From positions 1 to 7,898 of the forward strand of contig DASWRI010000020.1 of assembly GCA_036403235.1 (NCBI GenBank): DNA of 7,898 nucleotides, in the 5' to 3' direction. The position numbers and the translations under genes are program-made. Every line of letters begins with the position of its first letter. Positions within the stretch are counted from its first letter, which is position 1. This document shows, one piece after another, positions 1 to 5,369 of this stretch. The notes beneath the pieces were generated by a model, which was given only the letters and a program-made list of their open reading frames with translations, had not been told where the DNA came from and made no database searches. This stretch comes from JBGTFE01 sp036403235. Lineage in GTDB: Bacteria; Acidobacteriota; Blastocatellia; Pyrinomonadales; Pyrinomonadaceae.

Positions 1-195
1 GAAAGTTACATGAATCTGGTCGAATCTTACCGAACGAAAGTAAAAATTTTAATTCATCTCGACCAGATTTCGGAAGCTCTGACCATTATGACCGCCGCAC
101 ACAATCTGGCCGCGCTTCACATCGCGCAGGAGCTGGCGCGCGAAATCATCGAAGACACGGCCCAATTGATTCAGAAAAAACTCAAAAAAAGCTGA
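1..195 (+). CDS. C-terminal fragment of an unrecognised, helix-rich protein
   Basis: The reading frame is open to the left edge (Glu-Ser-Tyr precede the first visible Met at base 10), so this is most likely the tail of a longer gene, not a 61-residue protein. The visible part is strongly amphipathic and helical, with Ala/Leu-rich stretches such as ISEALTIMTAAHNLAALHIA followed by a charged helix and a lysine-rich end (QKKLKKS). That pattern fits a helical-repeat or coiled-coil C-terminus, but I do not recognise a family and assign no function. It is the only plus-strand gene and converges with the TPR gene. Its TGA stop (193-195) lies inside the left arm of the palindrome at 187-240, so the two genes share one 3' element. 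A start at Met 10 cannot be excluded, because too little upstream sequence is present to look for a ribosome binding site. Confidence 0.6.
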   Translation, partial: ESYMNLVESYRTKVKILIHLDQISEALTIMTAAHNLAALHIAQELAREIIEDTAQLIQKKLKKS

Positions 196-240
196 AAGCT
201 GAAAACTGTTTTTTACCATTCAGTTTTCAGCTTTCGCTTA
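187..240 (-). terminator. Intrinsic terminator between convergent genes, built from GCTGAAA heptamers
   Basis: A perfect 15-bp inverted repeat joins 194-208 (GAAAGCTGAAAACTG) to 221-235, with a 12-base loop. Read on the minus strand the stem is followed at once by a run of seven T (complement of 184-190) and then a second T-rich run, the normal form of a Rho-independent terminator for the TPR gene, whose TAA stop (238-240) abuts the stem. On the plus strand the stem is not followed by a T-run, so it is weaker in that direction. The arms are tandem heptamers: GCTGAAA at 191-197 and 198-204, and the complementary TTTCAGC at 225-231 followed by TTTCGCT. The stop codon of the plus-strand gene is inside the left arm. 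Confidence 0.8.
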
Positions 241-1338
241 TCTTGAAGGTTGATAGGTCTTCGCCCAATTTATAAACTCGAGCGTCTTTTGACTGTTGTC
301 AATCAGCCATTTTTCCGCCGTTTTATTTCCGCTTTGCTGCAAAACCAGATACGCGAAAGTCTGCACGTAGCCGCGATTTTTCATCTCGAACATAAACGGC
401 GCGTAAGTACGTCCGACAAAAGTCGATTTTATTTTTTTGTCGTCGAGAAAGGTGATTAACAAATCGATTTTCGACGCGAATTTTTCTTCTTCGGTTTTCG
501 GCGTTTTGCTTTCGGCTTCATCTTTTTTATCGTCAACCTGACCGCTGATGGCCATCAGAAGCTCAATCGCGCCGTAGTCGCCTTCGTCGGTCGGCGCGCC
601 GAGATTCAAATTTATCGTCATGTCCCCGTTGGCTTCTTTGGTCGCGCCGGCTTTGGCAACATCGAGAAAAATCTTCACCGCGTCTTTCGCCCGCGGAGTT
701 TCGACTTCGAGCGAAATCAAGCGCGCGGCCGCCAGCAGCGCCGGAATCTTATAACCCGTTCCGTTAAAAATTAAAGCCAGAAGATAATTCGGACTCGGAT
801 ACACAAAATTATTTTCGACCGCTTTTTTCAGCGCCTCGCGCGCTTCCTTGTATTGTTTCTGGCGCGTGTATGTAACGCCCAAATTGTAATAAATGCTCGA
901 CAAACCGCGCTGGTATTCTTTTTTATCTTCGAGAATTTTGAGCGCGTCCTTGTAGACCTGAATCGCGTCCTGCGGTTTGCCCAAATCGTCGAGTAGATTT
1001 CCAATCATCTCGTAAAACTGCGGCAGTTCATTCGATTTATATTTTATTCCCTGCGCCGCAATGTCGGTGAATTTGGCGTAATCCTTTTTTTTGTAATAAG
1101 AAAGCGACATTTCGTAAAGCGCTTCGGTGCAGTCCGGGTTTTCCTTCAAAACCTGCGCGTATTTTGCAATCGCTTCGTCGTAGCTGCCCGCGTCGTGGAG
1201 CTTTATGCCTTCCTGAATCAAAGCCGTCTGGCTGGCCGTCGGCTCGGACGGCGTCAACGTCGGTTTTGTAATTTTCTGCGCCGATGCGGAAACGCAAAAC
1301 AATATCAATAAAAGAAACAAACCTAAATATTTTTTCAT
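238..1338 (-). CDS. Exported tetratricopeptide-repeat (TPR) protein
   Basis: A 366-residue protein with a typical signal peptide: Lys-Lys at 2-3, a hydrophobic core (LGLFLLLILFC) and a likely signal peptidase I site after Ala20 (SASA-QK). It is not a clear lipoprotein, because the Cys is too early and lacks a lipobox. A Pro/Thr-rich linker (23-36) leads to TPR units at roughly 38-70, 72-102, 106-138 and 148-180, with the usual small residues and closing Pro (for example YDEAIAKYAQVLKENPD). TPR arrays are protein-interaction scaffolds, so a periplasmic or envelope-associated scaffold role is inferred; the partner is unknown. Residues 181-366 contain further helices and a Lys/Glu-rich linker near 268-287 and match no family I know. 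The start is Met at 1336-1338: it follows an AGGA motif at 8-base spacing and puts the signal peptide at the N-terminus, whereas an in-frame upstream ATG at 1372-1374 would add 12 charged residues. It lies 82 bases after aroC. Confidence 0.85.
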   Translation of the reverse strand: MKKYLGLFLLLILFCVSASAQKITKPTLTPSEPTASQTALIQEGIKLHDAGSYDEAIAKYAQVLKENPDCTEALYEMSLSYYKKKDYAKFTDIAAQGIKYKSNELPQFYEMIGNLLDDLGKPQDAIQVYKDALKILEDKKEYQRGLSSIYYNLGVTYTRQKQYKEAREALKKAVENNFVYPSPNYLLALIFNGTGYKIPALLAAARLISLEVETPRAKDAVKIFLDVAKAGATKEANGDMTINLNLGAPTDEGDYGAIELLMAISGQVDDKKDEAESKTPKTEEEKFASKIDLLITFLDDKKIKSTFVGRTYAPFMFEMKNRGYVQTFAYLVLQQSGNKTAEKWLIDNSQKTLEFINWAKTYQPSR

Positions 1339-1346
1339 TATTTTTT

Positions 1347-1350
1347 TCCT
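1347..1350 (-). promoter_or_regulatory. Ribosome binding site that fixes the TPR gene start
   Basis: AGGA on the minus strand, 8 bases upstream of the ATG at 1336-1338. It selects this start over the in-frame ATG 36 bases further upstream, which has no comparable motif and would bury the signal peptide. Confidence 0.65.
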
Positions 1351-1420
1351 GGTGTTCGGATTTTGAAATTTCAATTGTTTGATGCGCCAAAATGCAAAAA
1401 GTTAGCGCCAATCTTTTTTT

Positions 1421-2587
1421 TCAATAATTCCGCAAAGATTTTTTGTAATTTTCAAAATTCAGAAGCATCTCCGAAAGGCTGTCGCCGCCGAATTTTTCGC
1501 GCATCGCGTTTGCCAGAACAATCGCGAGCATCGCTTCCCCAATCACACCCGCCGCCGGAACGGCCGTAATATCCGAGCGTTCAAACGCCGCCGAATCTTC
1601 CGCTTTGGTATCGATATCGATTGAATGAAGCGCCTTTCTCAGGGTGGAAATCGGTTTCAAATAGCCGCGCACGCGCAATTCTTTGCCGTTCGTGATTCCG
1701 CCTTCGAGGCCGCCCGCACGATTTGTTTTTCTTTGAAAATCGTCGTTTTCATAAAAAATTTCGTCGTGAACTTCTGAGCCGAATTTTCCCGCGTTTTCGA
1801 CGCCGCTTCCGATTTCGACCGCCTTTACAGCCTGAATCGACATAAAAGCCTGCGCGATGCGCCCGTCGAGTTTTTCATACCAGGAAGTGTGCGAGCCGAG
1901 GCCGACGACGACGTTTCGGGCCGCAATTTCGAAAATTCCGCCTAAAGTATCGCCTTCCCTTTTCGCGGCGTCGATTAATTTCATCATTTCGGCTTCGATT
2001 TCCCGGTCGGCGCAGCGGAGCGGAGCGTCCTCGGCAATTTCCGAGATTTCCGCAAAAGTTTTTTCGAGCGGCGCGGCAGGGACGCTTCCAAGCTTGATGA
2101 CATGGCTTTTGATTTCGACGCCGAAGTTCGCGAGAAGCTGGCGCGCAAATGCTCCGCAGGCGACGCGCGCCGCCGTTTCGCGCGCCGAGGCGCGTTCGAG
2201 AATGTCACGCAAATCTCTCGACTGAAATTTTTGCCCGCCCGCCAGGTCGGCGTGTCCGGGACGCGGCCGTTTGACGAGGCGCGCGTTTTTCGGCTCAATT
2301 TCAAGCTTTTCCGAAGACATTATTTCCTGCCAGTGCACGAAATCCTTATTTTCGATAACAAAAGCGATGGGCGAGCCGAGCGTTTTTCCGTGCCGGACGC
2401 CGGAAAGAATCTGGATTTCGTCCTTTTCGATTTTCTGCCGCCCGCCGCGCCCGTAGCCCTGCTGACGACGCCAGAGCTCCCGATTTATCTGCTCGACATC
2501 GATTTCCAGCCCGGCCGGCAACCCTTCGACAATCGCGACCAGAGCGCGCCCGTGCGATTCTCCGGCGGTTGTAAATTTAAACTGCAT
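1421..2587 (-). CDS. aroC: Chorismate synthase
   Basis: Catalyses the last shikimate step, trans-elimination of phosphate from 5-enolpyruvylshikimate-3-phosphate to chorismate, using reduced FMN in the cytoplasm. The 388-residue product matches family length. Signatures visible in order: TAGESHGRALVAIVEGLPAG (7-26) with the conserved His12; RRQQGYGRGGR (40-50); RPRPGHAD (107-114) with the second conserved His112; RASARETAARVACGAFA (132-148); and the C-terminal block from RSDITAVPAAG (337-347) through GEAMLAIVLA. All appear intact. The ATG at 2585-2587 is preferred because family members begin a few residues before TAGESHG; an in-frame GTG at 2600-2602 would add five residues. Neither has a strong ribosome binding site. 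It follows the EamA gene by about 100 bases that are filled with the 2598-2733 palindromic repeat, and precedes the TPR gene. No other aro genes are present, so the context does not explain its placement. Confidence 0.97.
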   Translation of the reverse strand: MQFKFTTAGESHGRALVAIVEGLPAGLEIDVEQINRELWRRQQGYGRGGRQKIEKDEIQILSGVRHGKTLGSPIAFVIENKDFVHWQEIMSSEKLEIEPKNARLVKRPRPGHADLAGGQKFQSRDLRDILERASARETAARVACGAFARQLLANFGVEIKSHVIKLGSVPAAPLEKTFAEISEIAEDAPLRCADREIEAEMMKLIDAAKREGDTLGGIFEIAARNVVVGLGSHTSWYEKLDGRIAQAFMSIQAVKAVEIGSGVENAGKFGSEVHDEIFYENDDFQRKTNRAGGLEGGITNGKELRVRGYLKPISTLRKALHSIDIDTKAEDSAAFERSDITAVPAAGVIGEAMLAIVLANAMREKFGGDSLSEMLLNFENYKKSLRNY

Positions 2588-2597
2588 ATTTATTTTT

Positions 2598-2733
2598 ACC
2601 ACAGCGACGAGATGATTTTTAAGGAAATTAGCCGCGAGTTACACGAATTTCACTAATATTTTTATTTCTTTTATACGTGTTATCCGTATTATTCGTGGCT
2701 AATTTCCGCTAATTTTCCTGTGTCTCCGTGGTG
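2598..2733. repeat. Large imperfect palindrome with nonamer arms between EamA gene and aroC
   Basis: Two diverged copies of one element lie head to head. The inner arms are perfectly complementary over 11 bases (GGAAATTAGCC at 2623-2633 and its complement at 2697-2707), and the outer ends also match (ACCACAG from 2598; complement of CACCACGGAG at 2724-2733). Each arm has a 9-base period: ATACGTGTT, ATCCGTATT, ATTCGTGGC at 2673-2699, and the complement-sense units GCCGCGAGT, TACACGAAT, TTCACTAAT at 2631-2657. The right arm also has a small tandem duplication (GCTAATTTCC then GCTAATTTTCC, 2698-2718). The words resemble intergenic dispersed repeats seen in several bacterial phyla, from general recollection only. 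The element runs into the EamA coding region. No U-tract follows the stem in either direction, so a terminator role is doubtful. Confidence 0.75.
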
Positions 2734-3600
2734 AATTTTCCTCCGAAACACAATCAAACCGATGCTCGCCAGAATCAGCGCGCCGCCGAAAAATGTCTGC
2801 GACGGAAGTCTTTCGCCGAGAAAAGCCGCGCCGATGATGACCGCCAGGAGCGGCGTCACAAGCGAAATCATCATCGCTTTGGTCGATTCGATTTTACTTA
2901 AAAGCCAGTAATACAGCCAAAATGCTGCGATTGTCCCGAAAATCGTCAGATAAAGAATGCAGGCGACGGCCTGCCACGTCCAGTTAAACGAAAGCGGGTT
3001 GCCTTCCTTAATGAGCGCGCAGACGATGACCGGCAAAACGCCGAACGCCATTTGCGAAAAAACCATACTCGCCGGATGTATGTTTCCGCCGAACGATTTG
3101 ATTAAAATTGATGCGTGCGCCGCCGCATACGCCCCGACGACGATGGCCACACAGCCGACAAACGCCATAAAACTGTTGACTTCCAGCTGCTCTATAAAAA
3201 TCGTCGTAACGCCCGTGATGCCGAGCAGTACGGCGAAAACTTTGAGCCACGTGATGCGCTCGCCCGGCAGGTGAATCCACGCCAAAACGAGTCCGAAAAC
3301 CATAATCATCGCCTGTAGAACGGCCGCCAAACCGGAGGAAATATACTGCTCGCTCCAGAAAACGAGACTGTAATTGACGGAAAACTGCATAAATCCGGTC
3401 AAAGCGATTAATTGCCAGTCTCTTTTTGTCTGCGGCAGGGGAATTTTCCGGACGAAAATAATCACGGCTAAAATCAAAACGGCGAGAATAAAACGAGTTG
3501 CGGCAAAAGTTAAAGGCGGAAGATACCTGCCGCCGACAGCAATAAAAGACCAGGTCGTTCCCCAAATCAGACAAAGAATAAGCCAGACGAGTATTTTCAT
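2689..3600 (-). CDS. EamA-family (drug/metabolite transporter superfamily) inner-membrane transporter
   Basis: A 303-residue polytopic protein with about ten hydrophobic segments in two homologous halves, the usual size and plan of EamA transporters. The first half opens with ILCLIWGTTWSFIAVGGRYL and contains the FTAATRF-like segment TFAATRFILAVLIL (31-44); its end carries LPGERITWLKVFAVLLGITG (111-130). The second half repeats this as FLGERLPSQTFFGGALILAS (260-279). Family members export or import amino acids, their metabolites or other small molecules; the substrate cannot be read from the sequence. The start is the ATG at 3598-3600, 12 bases after the rsmD stop; there is no clear ribosome binding site, so coupling to rsmD translation is plausible. 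The last 14 residues (HHGDTGKLAEISHE, 290-303) and the TAA stop are encoded by the palindromic repeat at 2598-2733 and are unlikely to be ancestral to the family. Confidence 0.92.
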   Translation of the reverse strand: MKILVWLILCLIWGTTWSFIAVGGRYLPPLTFAATRFILAVLILAVIIFVRKIPLPQTKRDWQLIALTGFMQFSVNYSLVFWSEQYISSGLAAVLQAMIMVFGLVLAWIHLPGERITWLKVFAVLLGITGVTTIFIEQLEVNSFMAFVGCVAIVVGAYAAAHASILIKSFGGNIHPASMVFSQMAFGVLPVIVCALIKEGNPLSFNWTWQAVACILYLTIFGTIAAFWLYYWLLSKIESTKAMMISLVTPLLAVIIGAAFLGERLPSQTFFGGALILASIGLIVFRRKIHHGDTGKLAEISHE

Positions 3601-3612
3601 TTTTAATAAAAG

Positions 3613-4167
3613 CTAGCTTTTCTCGTAGAAACTGAGATGTGTTTCGCCCTGTTTTAAGATTCGCCAGCGGCGCAGCTCGCCCAAAAGGTCGGGCAGATTC
3701 GTTTTGCTGTGATGCTCGACAATCAAAATTCCCTCTTCGCTCAATAAATTTGCGACATTTTCGTCGAATTCGTGCAAAAAAACGCCGTAGTTGCTTTGAT
3801 AGGGCGGGTCAAAAAAAACGATGTCCCATGTTTCTTTCTGCGCGCGCTGAACAAAATTTTCAGCCGTGTTGCAGAAAACTTCGGTTTGATTTTCGGGAAC
3901 TTGCAAAAGGTCTAAGTTTTCCTCGATGAGCGCGCAGGCGCGACGCGATTTATCGACAAACGCGGCAAAGGAAGCGCCGCGCGAGATGGCTTCAATGCCG
4001 ATTGCGCCCGTTCCCGCGCATAAATCCAGAAAACGCGTCCGGTCGCCGATTTTCGGACTTAAAATATTAAACAGAGTTTCGCGCAGACGGTCCGAAGTCG
4101 GACGCGTTTTACTGTCCGAAGGACTTTTTAAAATTCTCCCGCGATACTCGCCCGCTATCACTCGCAC
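3613..4167 (-). CDS. rsmD: 16S rRNA (guanine(966)-N2)-methyltransferase
   Basis: An S-adenosylmethionine-dependent methyltransferase; the family modifies the N2 of G966 in 16S rRNA during 30S assembly. The 184 residues match family length. The N-terminus MRVIAGEYRGR is the classic RsmD opening, followed by RPTSDRLRETLFNIL (22-36), the SAM-binding motif FLDLCAGTGAIGIEA (46-60), an acidic residue at the end of the next strand (FVDKS, 70-74), and the catalytic DPPY (120-123). The start is a GTG at 4165-4167, chosen because it gives the family N-terminus; there is no recognisable Shine-Dalgarno motif and the upstream gap contains the 4190-4238 hairpin. Only 12 bases separate its TAG from the EamA gene, so the two are probably cotranscribed. 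Association of rsmD with recG is common in bacteria; here an rsmD-like paralogue lies between them. Confidence 0.92.
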   Translation of the reverse strand: MRVIAGEYRGRILKSPSDSKTRPTSDRLRETLFNILSPKIGDRTRFLDLCAGTGAIGIEAISRGASFAAFVDKSRRACALIEENLDLLQVPENQTEVFCNTAENFVQRAQKETWDIVFFDPPYQSNYGVFLHEFDENVANLLSEEGILIVEHHSKTNLPDLLGELRRWRILKQGETHLSFYEKS

Positions 4168-4189
4168 TTTATTTAGACTACAAACAAAA

Positions 4190-4238
4190 ATTACGAATTA
4201 CGAATTGAAAAATAAATTCGTAACCCGTAACTCGTAAT
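4190..4238 (-). terminator. Hairpin of ATTACGA heptamers, probable terminator of the rsmD paralogue
   Basis: The left arm is ATTACGA twice plus ATT (4190-4206); the right arm is AAT followed by TCGTAAC, CCGTAAC and TCGTAAT (4215-4238). On the minus strand, the coding direction, the arms pair over 17 positions when three G-U wobbles are counted, with 9 perfect loop-proximal pairs, and the stem is followed by a T-rich tail (TTTTGTTTG, complement of about 4182-4190). The differences between arms are all of the kind that keep pairing in minus-strand RNA but would give A-C mismatches in plus-strand RNA. It begins 14 bases after the stop of the rsmD paralogue and lies just upstream of rsmD. Confidence 0.65.
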
Positions 4239-4252
4239 GTAAAATCGAGAAA

Positions 4253-5092
4253 TTATTTTCTATCGTAAAAACTAATCGCCGAATCGCCCTGGATGATGAC
4301 GCGCCAGCGTTTTAAGACGCCGATTTTTTCGGGGAAAAACATTTCCGAGTGATGCTCGATGACCAGCGTCCCGTTCGGTTTTATCGTCACGCCGCGCGCA
4401 AAATATTTGAGCGCTTCTTCGTAATTCGAATCATACGGCGGGTCGAAATAAACCACGTCCCAGAAGCGGCGGCGTTTCGCCATTTTCATCATAAACGGAA
4501 TGACTTCCATCTCGACGACTTCGCCGTGACCTTCCTTGATGGCGCAGCTGGCCAGATTTTTCTTAATGTAGCTGCACATTTTCGCCGAGCGCTCGACAAA
4601 CGTTCCGATTAAAGCGCCGCGCGAGATAGCTTCGATACCGACCATGCCGCAGCCCGCGCATAAATCAAGAAACCTGCCCGCTCTGATGCGCCGAAAGAGA
4701 ATCTTAAACATCGTTTCGCGAATCCGGCGCGATGTCGGGCGAACTTTCGGCGACGTCGTGCTCGTCAGATGCTTGCCCCGGTGCTTGCCTTCGGTTATCT
4801 GCATATCCGATGTAATACGCGGCTTGTTGATTTTATCCCACGGTTTGAAATTTTTTCCTTTGGGCGGGAAACGTCCGTTGGTTTGAAATCGGTTGTCGTT
4901 TCTGGACTGAAATCTTCCGTTTCGATTTTGAAACCGGTCGTCTTTGTCCTGAAAACGCTCGCCTCGAGGTTGAAACCTGTTATCTCGCGATTGATACTTC
5001 CTTTCGCCAAAAGTTCTTTCACCGGTTTTTCTGAAGTTGTTGTTACGAGAAAAAGGCTTAGCAGTATTGGTTGTCGGTCGTCGGGTATCCAT
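4253..5092 (-). CDS. RsmD-family rRNA methyltransferase paralogue with repetitive, disordered N-terminal extension
   Basis: Residues about 97-279 form a complete RsmD-type methyltransferase: MQITEGKHRGK (like the RsmD opening), VRPTSRRIRETMFKIL (117-132), SAM motif FLDLCAGCGMVGIEA (141-155), catalytic DPPY (217-220), and the same C-terminal plan as the neighbour (IEHHSE; GDSAISFYDRK). Residues 1-96 are Arg/Asn/Phe/Gln-rich, predicted disordered, with RFQ repeating at 39, 46, 53, 60 and 68 and RF at 74. Such basic Arg-rich tails often bind RNA, so a ribosomal RNA target is plausible, but the modified base is unknown. The ATG at 5090-5092 has an AGGAAG ribosome binding site at 8-base spacing; the internal Met97 has none. 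This gene and the canonical rsmD are tandem paralogues sharing long near-identical nucleotide blocks. Having both retain motif I and DPPY argues against a pseudogene. Confidence 0.88.
   Translation of the reverse strand: MDTRRPTTNTAKPFSRNNNFRKTGERTFGERKYQSRDNRFQPRGERFQDKDDRFQNRNGRFQSRNDNRFQTNGRFPPKGKNFKPWDKINKPRITSDMQITEGKHRGKHLTSTTSPKVRPTSRRIRETMFKILFRRIRAGRFLDLCAGCGMVGIEAISRGALIGTFVERSAKMCSYIKKNLASCAIKEGHGEVVEMEVIPFMMKMAKRRRFWDVVYFDPPYDSNYEEALKYFARGVTIKPNGTLVIEHHSEMFFPEKIGVLKRWRVIIQGDSAISFYDRK
4868..4978 (-). repeat. In-frame 21-base repeat coding for RFQ heptads
   Basis: Codes for residues 39-75 of the rsmD paralogue: units RFQPRGE, RFQDKDD, RFQNRNG, RFQSRND, then NRFQTNG and a terminal RF. 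The period is seven residues, with one unit shifted by a residue. The Arg that opens successive units uses AGG, CGT, CGG, AGA and CGA, and Gln alternates CAA and CAG, so DNA identity has decayed while the RFQ core is kept. Confidence 0.85.
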
Positions 5093-5100
5093 TTTATTTT

Positions 5101-5106
5101 CTTCCT
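5101..5106 (-). promoter_or_regulatory. Ribosome binding site of the rsmD paralogue
   Basis: AGGAAG on the minus strand, 8 bases before the ATG at 5090-5092. It supports translation from the long N-terminal extension instead of from internal Met97, which has no such motif. Confidence 0.65.
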
Positions 5107-5151
5107 GTATTTCAAATATTCTTTTATGAGCCGTTTGCCTTAAATAGACTC

Positions 5152-5180
5152 ATATCACACGGTAAATTTGCTCAAATCAA
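5152..5180 (-). promoter_or_regulatory. Weak promoter candidate for the rsmD paralogue
   Basis: On the minus strand, TTGATT (5175-5180) and TGATAT (5152-5157) are separated by 17 bases, giving a leader of about 50 bases before the start codon. The -10 match is poor (3 of 6), so this is a suggestion resting mainly on spacing and position in the AT-rich gap. Confidence 0.22.
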
Positions 5181-5309
5181 ATTCAGCAACAAAATTGAAG
5201 GACAAGGTGTGGTGAAATTTTATTTGTTCTTTAATTTGATGTAAAGCACGAAACTATCAAATTAACGCTAAATTTTATGAAAATTAGTGAAACCATAAAG
5301 AAATGTAAA

Positions 5310-5335
5310 GGATATTTTAATAAATATCAATATCC
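5310..5335 (-). terminator. Possible weak terminator downstream of recG
   Basis: GGATATT (5310-5316) is complementary to AATATCC (5329-5335); an alternative hairpin pairs GATATTT (5311-5317) with AAATATC (5322-5328) around a 4-base loop. On the minus strand it lies about 35 bases after the recG stop and is followed by a T-rich, interrupted stretch (TTTACATTTCTTT). The stem is short and AT-rich, so termination would be inefficient. Confidence 0.35.
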
Positions 5336-5369
5336 GGTGTCGTTTCTTGTGTTACATTTTTCAAATCGA

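Larger units (their letters stand above)
5093..5369. other. AT-rich intergenic region between recG and the rsmD paralogue
   Basis: The longest gene-free stretch in the window (277 bases), much richer in A and T than the genes beside it. I see no convincing gene, tRNA or riboswitch. It holds a 10-bp perfect inverted repeat (TTAATTTGAT at 5231-5240 and its complement at 5256-5265, 15-base loop), a second nested palindrome near 5310-5335, a weak promoter candidate near 5152-5180, and the ribosome binding site of the rsmD paralogue. It probably separates the recG transcript from a new one starting toward the rsmD genes. Confidence 0.6.

Noticed and set aside
1363..1374. A perfect 12-base palindrome (TTGAAATTTCAA) upstream of the TPR gene
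   Set aside because: Short, AT-rich palindromes are expected by chance, and no promoter could be placed next to it.
1383..1410. GCGCCA repeated near both ends of this stretch after aroC, considered as a terminator stem
   Set aside because: The two copies are direct, not inverted, so no stem forms.
1857..2656. Several overlapping frames on both strands across aroC
   Set aside because: All are shadows of chorismate synthase, whose conserved signatures cover this whole stretch.
2598..2733. Considered as an insertion-sequence remnant or miniature transposable element
   Set aside because: No flanking target duplication and no transposase remnant; the internal 9-base periodicity fits a word-repeat palindrome better.
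3008..3574. A 188-codon minus-strand frame inside the EamA gene
   Set aside because: Arg-rich shifted-frame shadow; the alternative frame gives a well-formed ten-segment membrane protein.
4795..5115. A second minus-strand frame over the N-terminus of the rsmD paralogue
   Set aside because: The RFQ repeat is kept with varied codons in the chosen frame only, and that frame has the ribosome binding site and continues into the methyltransferase.
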